Positions 46,709-56,460 of a DNA stretch of 64,000 bases are shown piece by piece. A model generated the notes under the pieces. It searched no databases. It was given only the letters and a program-made list of their open reading frames with translations, and was not told where the DNA came from. Within the stretch, counting starts at the first letter, position 1; every line of letters begins with the position of its first letter. Both the position numbers and the translations under genes were made by a program. Where the stretch lies: NCBI GenBank assembly GCA_028386065.3, contig JAKUCV010001864.1:1-64000 (forward strand). The letters are read 5' to 3'. Origin of the DNA: Turnera subulata. Lineage: Eukaryota > Streptophyta > Magnoliopsida > Malpighiales > Passifloraceae.

Positions 46709-47310
46709 ACTTACAATCCGTTTCTATTTTTGTGGTAGGGTAGCCCGTAGTGAAACCTTTACGTTTATGTCGCTTTCATGAATGGAATGGAACCCACACG
46801 GCAGTTGGATCCTAATGCGCACATTCCCTCTAAATCTATGCACATATCAAGACTAATTGTTTTGGGGCAAGAAACTCATTCCAACGTTTTCTCCATTTTG
46901 GAATCGAAATTGTCCAGACCAGATCCCTTTTGATTGATGTTTTCGAATTGTTGCTTATCCACCGCCTTTTTGCATTTGGTATTGTCTTTTGGTTTTCTAT
47001 TCCGTAATCGGAGCTTTGCTCGGACTAATCCGCATCCGATCCGCGCAGATAACTAGGTGAGTCTTCCAATAAGAATTTCATATCTCGCGCTTAAGCGGAA
47101 CCAAGTTGACTACCACTTCCACCAACCCCACCTACGAATGAGAGTGCTAAACTGAAATTCCCGTTCATTAATTTGACTGATATTTTCATGTCTTTGGCGG
47201 TTGGCATAAAGACATAAACTTCAATCTTCAAACAAAGACACTTTCACATCTAAAAAAAAAGTGTTTGTTCGCTATAGGTAAGAAGAGTTGCACTTATCTC
47301 TAGACTGCAA
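46709..47310. other. upstream region of the carboxylesterase pseudogene
   Basis: No gene seen. It is probably the old promoter of the pseudogene that starts at 47,311. Confidence 0.4.
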
Positions 47311-48205
47311 TGGCGACATCAACCACCAAGGTGATCATTATTCAGGATCTTTGAAGCTGTAAAAAAAAAAGATGGCCCCCGCGAAGAGAGGCACTACTGG
47401 GATACGGATCATGCGATTAAAGAACGAGAAAGCAGGGTCCAATAGAAAGATGCCATGGTCTCGCCTGAATTTTCTATGGTGATGGGTTTTGGCGTTCGTG
47501 ACTTCTTCATCCTTTATTACTTTGATGAAAACAAAAGCCCTTGTAATACAAAAAAAGAAAAAAAACTTTAGGCTTGTTGTAAATAAATTATGGTGTATGT
47601 CATTGTTACCATACAGTAAAACTCGTTTTTACCGTACCCGGATTTACCCCCGGTAAATATTTTACCCCTCAACCTAACATCCAATTGGATTCATCCCTTT
47701 GGCTATTTACTCACCATAATTCCCTTTGTTCTAATCTTAATACCATCTTCCTTTACTTAATATCCTTTTGATTTTATCTTATTAAATTAATCATTCTCAT
47801 TTGTTTTTATCCTCCCATTTTTACCTATAAATACCCCCTTCATTTCCATACACACTCACACCTTTGATCACCATAAACTCACTCTCTCCAAATTTCCATA
47901 CACATCTTTTTTTCTTCTCTCCATTATTAATATAATTATCCTCCATTTCCATTACTATTAAAGTTTTATTATTTCCCACAAAATTATATTATTACCTTGA
48001 TTAAGTTTGTATTATTCCATCAAATAGTGAAAATCTCCCCTAATTTTATAAAGAAAAAAAGAGCATATAGGCCAGGACCTGAAAACATCTTTTAGTGTCT
48101 CTCCCCCAATTTGCTTATGAGAATTCGTGGGCCGAGCTTCAATGGGTCGCCAGGTATTTAATCAAAGGATGATGGGCCTGAACGTTATAAACCAGTATGC
48201 GGCGG
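47311..48205 (+). pseudogene. decayed carboxylesterase (CXE), interrupted by an insertion
   Basis: The sequence can be aligned by eye to the intact gene at 38,658: a start ATGGCGACATCAACC, then GAGAGGCACTACTGGGATACGGATCA matching the ERYWDTDY codons, then GTCTCGCCTGAATTT. The match runs to about 47,597. A piece with GAGCTTCAATGGGTCGCCAG and CCAGTATGCGG (48,117-48,205) matches the part just before the nucleophile elbow. Between them about 515 bases of unrelated DNA replace the oxyanion-hole region. Internal stops and indels are numerous, and the C-terminal half is missing. It cannot make an esterase. Confidence 0.8.
47600..48116. mobile_element. unclassified insertion with a promoter-like core
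   Basis: This roughly 515-bp stretch splits the carboxylesterase pseudogene and has no esterase similarity. It contains TATAAATA at 47,826-47,833, followed by a CT/CA-rich, 5'-UTR-like stretch. A solo LTR is the most likely source (a TGTTACC near 47,609 could be its start), but I could not match both ends or find a target duplication. Confidence 0.4.
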
Positions 48206-48880
48206 ATACTGCCATTATTATTACAAATTTTGGTATATTCATGGTCAAACTTTCCAAATCACGTGTAACTGAATTTATTTTGCGAAATAAGTTTTCTTCG
48301 TCCATCCCGTGGATAGAAGAAAAAAAAAAAAAAACTTCATTAGCGTAGCTAGGATTTTGTCACCTACCACTGCTGTTAATGGAAGTATACATTTTGGGCA
48401 AGCAAGGATAGGGCTAATTTTAGATTAGAGAGTGAACAATAATTTCCATACACGGATGTCAATTTAATGCCCTGTAACCACTTCCTTTCTAATCATTCCA
48501 ATTTCCATAAAACTAAATCTTACCCACGTGGAAATTATGAACCTACACGCTAAGAAAAGAAAGAAACAAAATAGTCTATTTTTCTTTGCCTGCTCATACA
48601 CTTTATTTTCGAACATCCTGCTCATACACTTACGACCATGGGAATCACGATTAAAAATCTTGCCCTATAAAATGGTGGTAGACCCCCCTATGTTTGTGAT
48701 TTTGTGGCCAGTAGTTAAAGAAAAAATTTGACAATAACCAATTATATCATCTTTGAGATGTCTAGCCTTATCACTTTCTCCAGATTATATACCAATGGTA
48801 TTGCTCGAAGCCTCACTCCTCTTCACTTCTCTACACCAAGGAAGAAGAACAAACATCTCTTCGTTCGTTCTTCTCTTCCC
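48206..48880. other. spacer and 5' flank of the truncated carboxylesterase
   Basis: AT-rich. No gene seen. The last 150 bases read openly in frame with the esterase start but do not resemble the family, so they are treated as 5' UTR. Confidence 0.4.
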
Positions 48881-49231
48881 ATGAATTCAAAAACCTCCGA
48901 ACTCGCTCATGATTTCTCCCCCTTCCTTCGAATATACAAAGATGGTCACGTAGAGAGGCTCAAAGGCATCGAAGTCGTCCCTCCTTCTTTGGACCCCAAA
49001 ACCAGAGTCCAGTCCAAAGATGTTGTGTATTCAACCGAAGCAAATCTTTCTTCAAGACTCTATCTACCAGAAAACACGACCCCTACCCAAAAGCTCCCTC
49101 TCCTAGTTTACTACCATGGCGGTGGGTTCTGTGTTGAGACTGCCTTCTCTCCCTGCTACCACAACCACGTTAACAACTTAGTAGCGGAGGCTAATGTGAT
49201 AGCAGTCTCTGTTGATTATCGAAGGGCACCA
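48881..49231 (+). pseudogene. carboxylesterase cut after about 117 codons by virus DNA
   Basis: From [22 protein letters not shown] to VSVDYRRAP the protein is clean and strongly resembles the intact esterase at 35,994. It includes the oxyanion motif HGGGF. The match then stops abruptly at about 49,231 and pararetrovirus-related DNA begins. The frame runs ten more codons into it and ends at 49,261. The catalytic Ser, Asp and His and about 190 residues are missing. The missing 3' part is not found in the window. Absence of earlier stops says the break is fairly recent, or that the N-terminal piece is still conserved. Confidence 0.88.
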
Positions 49232-49290
49232 TGTGTGGATCCAGCTAAGAAAGCAGGATAAGCCAGGAATATATGTCCTGAGCAATCCAT

Positions 49291-49298
49291 TATATAAA
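49291..49298 (+). promoter_or_regulatory. TATA box of the virus-type promoter (putative)
   Basis: TATATAAA lies about 60 bases inside the viral boundary and is followed by AATAAA at 49,317-49,322. That pairing resembles the pregenomic RNA promoter and poly(A) signal of caulimovirids. Most of the upstream promoter would lie beyond the junction with host DNA, so activity is uncertain. Confidence 0.5.
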
Positions 49299-49322
49299 GA
49301 GGCTCTGTCCTCATGAAATAAA

Positions 49323-49786
49323 CAGAGCTATTTGCTCAAACATATAGTTTGTCTAAGAGTAACCCTCTTATAAGGGGTCTAGATACCCAGGTTGAGTCAC
49401 AGGCTCTGGAGCTTAAATTCTAGAATAAGAAATACCAACAGTGAAAAACTAGAGAAGCCACCGAACGGTATAACTACAAGGAAGCAAGCCCAGAGATAAT
49501 CTCAGGTATAACTCTCTAAACTATTATCAAAACATTAGGCATGCATCGGGAATTGGCTCATTCTCATGAGTTGAGATCTGGCCCCGACCAGTCCAACAAA
49601 CCAGAGCAACTATTTCTAAAGAATTAATAGTAAAACACGAACGGCTGGAAAATCCTCGGTGTAGCAATTTCGAAAGAAATGCAAAAACAGTGGATCTCCT
49701 TGAGATGGTCACTGTAGTCCGGGAGTAGACGACGCCAAGTACTGTTTGAAAGAAGCATATAGAATTTAAAATAAGAAAGAAACAAG
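49323..49786 (+). other. viral leader / intergenic region
   Basis: About 460 bases without a long ORF precede the movement protein, matching the long structured leader of caulimovirids. I did not find a clear initiator-Met tRNA primer site, which may be deleted or diverged. Confidence 0.5.
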
Positions 49787-50965
49787 ATGGCAGGAGAAGA
49801 AGTAAGTTCATCAAATACTATGATATTACAAGAAAAAGAAGATAATTTCGAATTCAGTCAGGACATGCTAATAAACTATAAAGAAATTGAAAAACAAAGC
49901 GAGATAACTCTCGACAAGGACATGATATTCAAACACCAAATAAAATCAGAAGTTTATTAGGAAGACAAAATATACTATATTTAGGAAAATACCAGAGAGA
50001 ATACCCAATCATGTTAAGAGAGGCACAAAAGAATTTCGTTCTATCTTTAGTAAATCATCAAGAGATAGAAGAAAGACTAAAGAAAGTAAAAACAGAAGAT
50101 CGAAAGAAAATAGCTTACATACACTTTGGAAGGATACAGATAATAATTAAAAGCACATATCTCCAAGGAATTAATTCACCAATTGAAATAATGATAGTAG
50201 ATAATAGAATTCTACCAACTAAAGAACGAGTCATAGGAAAGATTAGAGGCAATCTTAATATAACAATAATAAAATTTGAAGTAAGTTTACACTATGGAAT
50301 ACCAATAACAAGTAATTACCTTGATAACAGTATCGGTTTAATATTCAATTTCAAAAGAAAAGACTTAATGAATCAAAATGATTACCCTTTTACAATAAGT
50401 GGGATATGCGTTAAGTAACTCTCACCATAGTATACAATACAAAGAAAGTAAAAAAGTAACAATCGATGACATATTTGAAAAAACTGGTATTAAATTTACA
50501 ACAAACCAAATAATAAAATTGAGCAATTCAACGCCATTATTAAAAGATCGTACCTATGAAGAAATAGAAGAAGACGAAAGACCACGAAGAATACACTCTA
50601 CCAGAGAAATAAATTACCTTGAATTATTAGAAGAAAAATATAAAGAAACCCCTCAGTTTTCGAAACATTATTTACATGGGAGTCAGTCACCCAAGGAATC
50701 TTATCTGTTTAGGCACGAAGAAATAAATTGTAAACATAAAGAAGGAAAGTGGCCCCATTTGTATCATATATTCAACCCACAGCTAAATAATATTACCGAT
50801 ATGATTGAACATCTAGGTACAGAAAGAATTCCCACAATCATCGAGAATTTAACAGAAATTAACAATAGGATAAAAAATATTGAGAATAGAAAACAAAAAG
50901 AAGATAGAATTATTACATCTACCCAAAAGAAACAAATTGCTCCACCCACTAAATTATTCATTTGA
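49787..50965 (+). pseudogene. caulimovirid movement protein, broken by two frameshifts
   Basis: The ORF opens at MAGEEVSSSNT (49,787) and stops at 49,958-49,960. Family sequence resumes in another frame (about 49,948-50,418) with the 30K-type movement protein core: IAYIHFGRIQIIIKSTY, GKIRGNLNITIIKFEV and LHYGIPITSN. It continues again in a third frame (from about 50,399), beginning YALSNSHHSIQYK, to 50,965. The 30K family makes tubules that move virus between cells. Two frameshifts mean that no full-length protein is encoded by this copy. Assignment rests on the core pattern and on position. Confidence 0.8.
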
Positions 50966-51058
50966 AATAAGACTTCCGCTCCACCCACTAAATTATTCAT
51001 TTGAAATAAGACTTCCGCGGAACCTACGCGCTCGTCCGCGGCACCTACGCACTCGTCC
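50939..51058 (+). repeat. 39-bp and 21-bp tandem duplications
   Basis: A 39-bp unit starting GCTCCACCCACTAAATTATT is repeated at 50,939 and 50,978. It is followed by two 21-bp units at 51,017 and 51,038 (GCGGAACCTACGCGCTCGTCC and a near-copy differing at two bases). The GC-rich 21-bp units stand out in the very A-rich viral DNA. The duplication covers the end of the movement protein frame and may have arisen during or after integration. Confidence 0.9.
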
Positions 51059-51098
51059 GCTCGCTCTTTTTTTTTTTGGTAGCGGAGCCCGAACAATT

Positions 51099-51374
51099 AT
51101 GAAAAATAACCAGATAACAAAACGTATTATAAAATTGAGAAAAGCTTTAGAAAAAAGTAAACAACAACGAGATTACTGGAATACTAGAATACAACGAATA
51201 AATAATTTATTAGAAATATATCAAGAAGATTTGTTAATAGTAACAGTATGTATATTAGAAAACGAAAAAAATACACGTGAACTAAACCTCAACTACACTT
51301 TACAACAAATAATACATCAAGAAAATACACTAATAATGATAGAACATCAACGAAGTTTAGGAAGATATCATTAA
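51099..51374 (+). CDS. small accessory protein of the pararetrovirus (coiled-coil-like)
   Basis: A 91-residue basic ORF between the movement protein and coat protein, where Caulimovirus encodes its aphid-transmission and virion-associated proteins. It is rich in Lys, Arg, Glu, Leu and Ile, with heptad-like spacing (TKRIIKLRKALEKSKQQ). It shares the pattern YWn-x-R(I/L)-x2-(I/L)x-L...ED with the ORF at 51,636, suggesting the two are paralogues. Its stop overlaps the start of the next ORF (TAATG). Function unknown. Confidence 0.6.
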   Translation: MKNNQITKRIIKLRKALEKSKQQRDYWNTRIQRINNLLEIYQEDLLIVTVCILENEKNTRELNLNYTLQQIIHQENTLIMIEHQRSLGRYH

Positions 51375-51639
51375 TGAACAATCAACAACGATTATACAAT
51401 TATGAGAAAAATGATATTGAAAAGGCTGTACAAAAATTAAGCTGTATAGATTTTTGTAACACAAAAGCAATAGATTATCTACAAAAATAGAGGCAATAGA
51501 TCAAAATCATGAACAACATAAAGAATCGCATGAAATTAGTTTAGAATCAGATATGGCAATTTGCAACTGTGAAGAATTTTACAAAAAAGAACACTTTTTA
51601 TTTCTATTTATGGAGATAATAAAAAAATTCTCAAAATGA
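51374..51639 (+). pseudogene. small accessory ORF of the pararetrovirus, frameshifted
   Basis: It opens with MNNQQRLYNYEKND and stops at 51,490 after 38 codons. An open frame shifted by one base continues from an A-rich run near 51,480 to a TGA at 51,637-51,639, and that stop overlaps the next ORF's ATG (ATGA). The overlap at both ends suggests an original ORF of about 88 codons broken by a one-base slip in the A run. Confidence 0.5.
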
Positions 51640-51899
51640 CACATAAGACAAAATCTTTACAACGAAAATTAATCAGAAGTATACATCGAAAAGAATTTGT
51701 AAAAGGATATTGGGATAATGAAGAAAAAAGATTAAAACAATTAAAGGCAATATTCTTTGAAGACGAATATCTAGTAAAAAAATGGGATAAGCAACTAAGA
51801 ATGGTATTTATAAGAAAAAACTTATTACAACAAAAACTAGATAGGGAGGGAATTAAATTGATGTACCTACACTTTCAAAGACAGACATACTCAAATTAG
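51636..51899 (+). CDS. small accessory protein of the pararetrovirus, second coiled-coil-like copy
   Basis: An 87-residue, strongly basic ORF directly upstream of the coat protein, the place of the virion-associated protein in Caulimovirus. The segment KGYWDNEEKRLKQLK resembles the RDYWNTRIQRINNLL segment of the ORF at 51,099. It is intact. Function unknown. Confidence 0.6.
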   Translation: MTHKTKSLQRKLIRSIHRKEFVKGYWDNEEKRLKQLKAIFFEDEYLVKKWDKQLRMVFIRKNLLQQKLDREGIKLMYLHFQRQTYSN

Positions 51900-51903
51900 T
51901 ATA

Positions 51904-53397
51904 ATGGAAGATAAGATAAATCTAATAGAAAGTCTAATCAAACAACTCGAAGCGTTGCAAGTTGAAAATGAACCTAATTATAATTATGAGGTAATAAACA
52001 GAAAGCAAAAAGGAATCAAAATTGAAGAATCCAAAGCCAAAGAAAATGAAGAAATAATATTTGGATATTCAAGTGAAGAAGATGAACAAGGATTTATGGA
52101 AAAAGGAGAAACAAGTGAACAGAAACCTTTTGAAACATCTTCAGACAATAAAAAACGAAAGCATAATGATTTTTACAGCTGGCAAGACACTGTCGAACCT
52201 AAGATGTATCAAAAAGGATTTTATAAATCAAAAGGACAAACACTAAGACAACCACGTTTATTTGAATATACACCGATGAATAAAGAATTAGGATACCAAG
52301 GAATATTAGATTTAGACTGCGCGTCTAATCGAACAGAGTTAATAGAAGAATGGCTAAGTAGACATATGATAGCATTACAAACAATGGACGAGTTAAAAAC
52401 TCTATCAAAAGAAGATTACTACAATTATTTGAGATATAAAACAAAAGGTATAGTATATACATTTTTTGTTAACTATGACACCAACGAAGATAGCCCACTA
52501 ACGGCAAAGAATAATGAAGGAGTATTATTAGGAATGAGTCAGACTATAGCACAAAATTTTACAGGAAAAGCAACACAATATAGTACAGCACAAGCACAGC
52601 AAGAACAACTAGCGGAAATAAAATGGCAACTAAGTTAGATAAAATTATGTGATATATGTAGTTTTGATGAAATGACATGTCAATATGAAAAATTATATTA
52701 TAGATTAACAACTAGAGAAGATGTAAAAACATATCAACAATTGTTCATTGATAAATTACCCTACCCTATAAACCTCGAAATAAGGAAGAGATTTGAAGAA
52801 GGCATAGCAGAAAGTACAATACCAAATACATTAGGAGGAATTATAAAAATAGTACATTATTTTATAACAGAATAATGTCTGATGCAAGAAAAGAAGCAAT
52901 TACTAAAAAATAAATTCATAAAATGCTGTAATAAATCCTATATGCCACTAGAATTTGGTAAGTGCGGTACAACAAGAAAATACTATAAGAAAAAAATTTA
53001 TAAACCTTAAAGATATAAGAAAAAATGGAAAAAATGGCAACCTAATTATAAGAAAAAATATTTCAAAAAGAAAGGAACTAGACAAAGAATTTATGATAAA
53101 AACAAAAAGAAATATTGCCCAAAAGGAAAATCTACGTGCAAATGCTGGTTATGTCATCAAGAAGGTCACTATGCGAATGAATGTCCTAAAAAGGATGCCA
53201 GTAAGTATAAAGAAAAACAAAAGCAATTAAAATTAGCATATGAATACAACCTTGAACCAATTGAAGATGATTACGAATATGAAGAAATAATAAGGCTATC
53301 TTACCAATCTGATCAACAGACAGATGAAGAACTAATATCCAGCGACAGAATGACATCGTGTTCCGAATCCGATGAGGAAGAATCTGAGAATGACTAA
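51904..53397 (+). pseudogene. caulimovirid coat protein, broken
   Basis: An acidic N-terminal region (MEDKINLIES onward) runs to a TAG at 52,636-52,638. The same frame continues to a TAA at 52,873-52,875. A frameshift follows, then another in-frame TAA near 53,008 in the Lys-rich region. The C-terminal part has the zinc knuckle CWLCHQEGHYANEC and an acidic end that overlaps the start of the RT ORF by 26 bases. The order acidic N-terminus, core, basic region, CCHC knuckle, acidic tail is that of caulimovirid coat proteins. With several breaks this copy cannot make capsid. Confidence 0.82.
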
Positions 53398-55351
53398 ACC
53401 TAACCCTAATGCAACGTTTATTAAAGTATTAATTAACAACATACCAATTAACGCATATATAGATACAGGAGCGTCTATTTGTCTCGCAGGAGGCGAAGTA
53501 CTAGAAAACACCCAATGGAAAAAATCGAAAAATCCAATTACTGTTAGGATAGCAAATAACTCAACAATAATAATAAAAGAAGAAGCATATTTAGTAGATA
53601 TTAAAATTGAAGGATTCAAATTTTATTTACAAAAATTATATAAACAACAAACAGGTATGAAATTAATACTAGGTAACAACTTTTTAAGACTACATGCACC
53701 TTTCTGCCAATATTTAACTTATATTACATTGAAATGCCCAAAAATATTTAATCAATCAAGTAAAATGGTAAGAATTCCTATAGTACATACACAGACAGTA
53801 GAAACAATATTGTCAATAGAATATATGAAAACAGTACTACAAGAAACCTTGAGACAAAATATAGAACAACTGTTAGATGAATTAACAAGTCAAAACCCAT
53901 TAGCTCAAACCAAAAACAACAATAAAGAATTAGTTCATCTAGACTTAATAGATCCACAACGAGAAGTAAAAGTCCCAAATAATATACCATATACGCTAAA
54001 AGATGATGATGAATTTACTACAGAATGTAAAAAATTATTAGAATTAGGAGTAATCGAAGAGAGTAAAAGCAAACACAGTGCACCTGTATTTTACGTTGAA
54101 AATCATTCCGAAATAAAAAGAGGAAAAAGGCGAATGGTAATAAATTACAAAAAGATGAATGAAGCAACGAAAGGATATGCTAAAACACTACCAAGAAAAG
54201 ACTTTGTTATACAAAAATTACAAGGAAATAACTGGTTTAGCACTCTAGATGCAAAATCAGGCTATTGGCAATTACGTCTTGATGAATCAACAAAAGACTT
54301 AACAGCATTCACATGTCCACCACAGAAATTCTACCAATGGACTGTGTTACCATTTGGATTAAAACAAGCCCCAGGAATATACCAAGAATTTATGGATAAA
54401 AATTTACAAGGACTTGAAGATATAACATTAGCTTATATTGACGATATTATAATTTTCAGTAGAGATACGCTAGAAGATCATCTAAAGAAAGTCATTATCG
54501 TTCTTAATCGACTAAAAGAAAAAGGAATAATATTAAACAAAACAAAAGCAAAAATAGCGCAGAAAGAAATTGACTTTTTAGGTTTAAACTTTGGAGAAAA
54601 CGGATTAATTAAAATTCAACCGCATATAATAGAAAAAATTCATCAATTTCCTAACGAATTACAAGATAAAAAGCAGATACAAAGATTTTTAGGATGCTTA
54701 AATTATCTAGCAGAACAAGGATATTTACGAGAGTTCGCTAAAGAAAGAGCAAGGTTACAGAAGAAGGTAAGTGAAAAAGCAAGATGGAAATGGGAAAAAG
54801 AAGATTCGGAAGCAGTAATTAAGCTAAAAGAAAAATGCAAGAATCCACCAACATTATATAATCCATCAGAGGAAGACAGACTCATAATTTATACCGATGC
54901 AAGTAACACTACATGGAGTGCAGTAATGCATGCCATAGCAAAAGAAGAGGATGATATTTATCTAGATATCAAGAACCTTAGCAAAAAAGAACCTAGTAAA
55001 AAAGAAAAATTATGTAAATACACAAGTGGAACGTTTAACAAAGCTGAAATAAATTATCCGGTTCATGAAAAAGAAATGCTAGCAGTCATAAAAACAGTTA
55101 AAAAATGGAGTATAGAATTACAACAAACACATTTTCTGTTGCGAACAGATTCCGTGTACGTGAAATATTTCATTAAAAATGAAAATAAGATTAAAGCAGC
55201 ATATAATCAAGGAAGATTAACAAGATGGAAATTAATCATATCTTATCTAAGTCAGGAAGTCCAACATATAAAAACGGACAAGAATTGCATTGCAGATGCA
55301 TTAACTAGAGAAATAACAATCTCAGGATCAGAAGAATGGAGCAAGCAATAA
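53372..55351 (+). CDS. caulimovirid protease / reverse transcriptase / RNase H, copy 1
   Basis: An open frame of 659 residues, normal length for a caulimovirid pol protein. The aspartic protease site DTGAS is near residue 31. The reverse transcriptase has RMVINYKKMN, STLDAKSGYW and the catalytic YIDDIIIF. RNase H begins at IIYTDASNTTW and ends with a D in KNCIADALTR. It is a polymerase that copies pregenomic RNA to DNA. Nothing visible disrupts it, in contrast to the broken ORFs upstream. The protein copy at 57,219-59,198 differs at only about five residues. It overlaps the transactivator start by 16 bases. Whether it is transcribed is not shown by the sequence. Confidence 0.92.
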   Translation: MRKNLRMTKPNPNATFIKVLINNIPINAYIDTGASICLAGGEVLENTQWKKSKNPITVRIANNSTIIIKEEAYLVDIKIEGFKFYLQKLYKQQTGMKLILGNNFLRLHAPFCQYLTYITLKCPKIFNQSSKMVRIPIVHTQTVETILSIEYMKTVLQETLRQNIEQLLDELTSQNPLAQTKNNNKELVHLDLIDPQREVKVPNNIPYTLKDDDEFTTECKKLLELGVIEESKSKHSAPVFYVENHSEIKRGKRRMVINYKKMNEATKGYAKTLPRKDFVIQKLQGNNWFSTLDAKSGYWQLRLDESTKDLTAFTCPPQKFYQWTVLPFGLKQAPGIYQEFMDKNLQGLEDITLAYIDDIIIFSRDTLEDHLKKVIIVLNRLKEKGIILNKTKAKIAQKEIDFLGLNFGENGLIKIQPHIIEKIHQFPNELQDKKQIQRFLGCLNYLAEQGYLREFAKERARLQKKVSEKARWKWEKEDSEAVIKLKEKCKNPPTLYNPSEEDRLIIYTDASNTTWSAVMHAIAKEEDDIYLDIKNLSKKEPSKKEKLCKYTSGTFNKAEINYPVHEKEMLAVIKTVKKWSIELQQTHFLLRTDSVYVKYFIKNENKIKAAYNQGRLTRWKLIISYLSQEVQHIKTDKNCIADALTREITISGSEEWSKQ

Positions 55352-56460
55352 AAGCACTATTGGACGTAGTCAAGATCAAGAAAAAAGAAATTCAAGGATT
55401 ACAGAAAAGAATTGAAACCAAAGAGAAAGAAATTCAAGATATAATGATTAGCCTCAAAACACTTGGCTATGAAGAAGAAGGTCTAAGACCAACTACGAAA
55501 GAAAATACGGAGCCACACGGCCCCATCCAAGAAAATAAGGTCTCCTTGACCACCTCAACAGGTACCACGGCTCAAGCCGAACTACACCAAGCAGAGCAAA
55601 TAATGAAGAAACCTAGAAAGAAAGTATATGTCATATTCACTGGCCCAATGCAAGGAATCTACGACGAATGGCACAAGGCAGCCCCATTCATTAATGGAAA
55701 AGACGTCATCCATCAAGCATATGAGTCTATGGAAGAGGCCCAGAAGGCATTAAAAGAAGCAAAGGCAACTCAATCAATAAATGCCACATATAAACGAGCA
55801 TTGGAAGAAACCAAACCAGCTCCTTCAAAAAACTGGTATACCATGCAGAAAAACGGCCCAAAAAGTATTGACCTGATAATCAGTCCAAAGGATAAGGAAG
55901 TCACCATAAAAAAAGCTCAAGAACTAGAAAACATGCTTACCAACTACAGTGAAGAAGACCGAAGATATAATATCTATCCAGTTTACAAGCCTAGATGTGG
56001 AATCAAAGCAGTAGCCATGCCCGAAGCAACAACAGGAATTATTAATGATTTGTTTTATTCAGGGATGTTAGATACCATCTACACAACCAAGCAATCAATC
56101 AGCCATCAATTAGCATGGTTCAGCCCAGGCATTCAAATAGCGATAAAACAATACCAAGAAAAAGTCGTCAAAGATAGAGAAATGTACATACGAGTGTACA
56201 ATCTCCACCCAACATTCAACGAAGACAAAGTCAAGAAGATCAAAGTACTCATGCAATTGGGAATTTCCAATGGAGTTTACTTTGATCTTCTTGACTCCAT
56301 TGGAAATTCCCAATTGCATGAGTACTTTGATCTTCTTGACTTTGTCTTCGCTAAATGTTGGGTGGAGATTGTACACTCGTATGTGCATTTCTCTATCTTT
56401 GACGACTTTTTCTTGGTATTGTTTTATCGCTCTTTGAATGCCTGGGCTGAACCATGCTAA
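55336..56460 (+). CDS. caulimovirid transactivator/viroplasmin, truncated and chimeric, copy 1
   Basis: The first 313 or so codons encode a transactivator with the viroplasmin/RNase H1 N-terminal-like fold (YVIFTGPMQGIYDEW, HQAYESMEEAQKALKEA). This protein forms inclusion bodies and lets ribosomes translate several viral ORFs from one RNA. At 56,276 the viral sequence turns back on itself, and the last 60 codons come from the opposite strand of the other arm. So the true C-terminus is missing and the tail is an artefact of the junction. Confidence 0.85.
   Translation: MEQAIKALLDVVKIKKKEIQGLQKRIETKEKEIQDIMISLKTLGYEEEGLRPTTKENTEPHGPIQENKVSLTTSTGTTAQAELHQAEQIMKKPRKKVYVIFTGPMQGIYDEWHKAAPFINGKDVIHQAYESMEEAQKALKEAKATQSINATYKRALEETKPAPSKNWYTMQKNGPKSIDLIISPKDKEVTIKKAQELENMLTNYSEEDRRYNIYPVYKPRCGIKAVAMPEATTGIINDLFYSGMLDTIYTTKQSISHQLAWFSPGIQIAIKQYQEKVVKDREMYIRVYNLHPTFNEDKVKKIKVLMQLGISNGVYFDLLDSIGNSQLHEYFDLLDFVFAKCWVEIVHSYVHFSIFDDFFLVLFYRSLNAWAEPC

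Larger units (their letters stand above)
49232..56276 (+). mobile_element. endogenous pararetrovirus (Caulimoviridae), copy 1, nearly complete
   Basis: The order promoter/leader, movement protein, small accessory ORFs, coat protein with zinc knuckle, protease-RT-RNase H, transactivator is that of Caulimoviridae with separate ORFs (as in Caulimovirus and Soymovirus). At about 7.0 kb it is close to a full genome. It has no integrase and no LTRs, so it entered by illegitimate recombination. The base composition is very A-rich on the coding strand, unlike the host genes. The movement and coat protein regions are broken, while the RT ORF is open. It ends in the inverted-repeat junction at 56,276. 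The genus cannot be fixed by eye. Confidence 0.93.

Noticed and set aside
46332..46781. 149-codon plus-strand ORF
   Set aside because: Reverse strand of LINE ORF1, no domain.
53332..53990. Minus-strand ORFs of 70-95 codons opposite the viral RT (and their mirror copies at 58,580-59,238)
   Set aside because: Hydrophobic shadows of A-rich coding sequence; they appear twice only because the locus is an inverted repeat.
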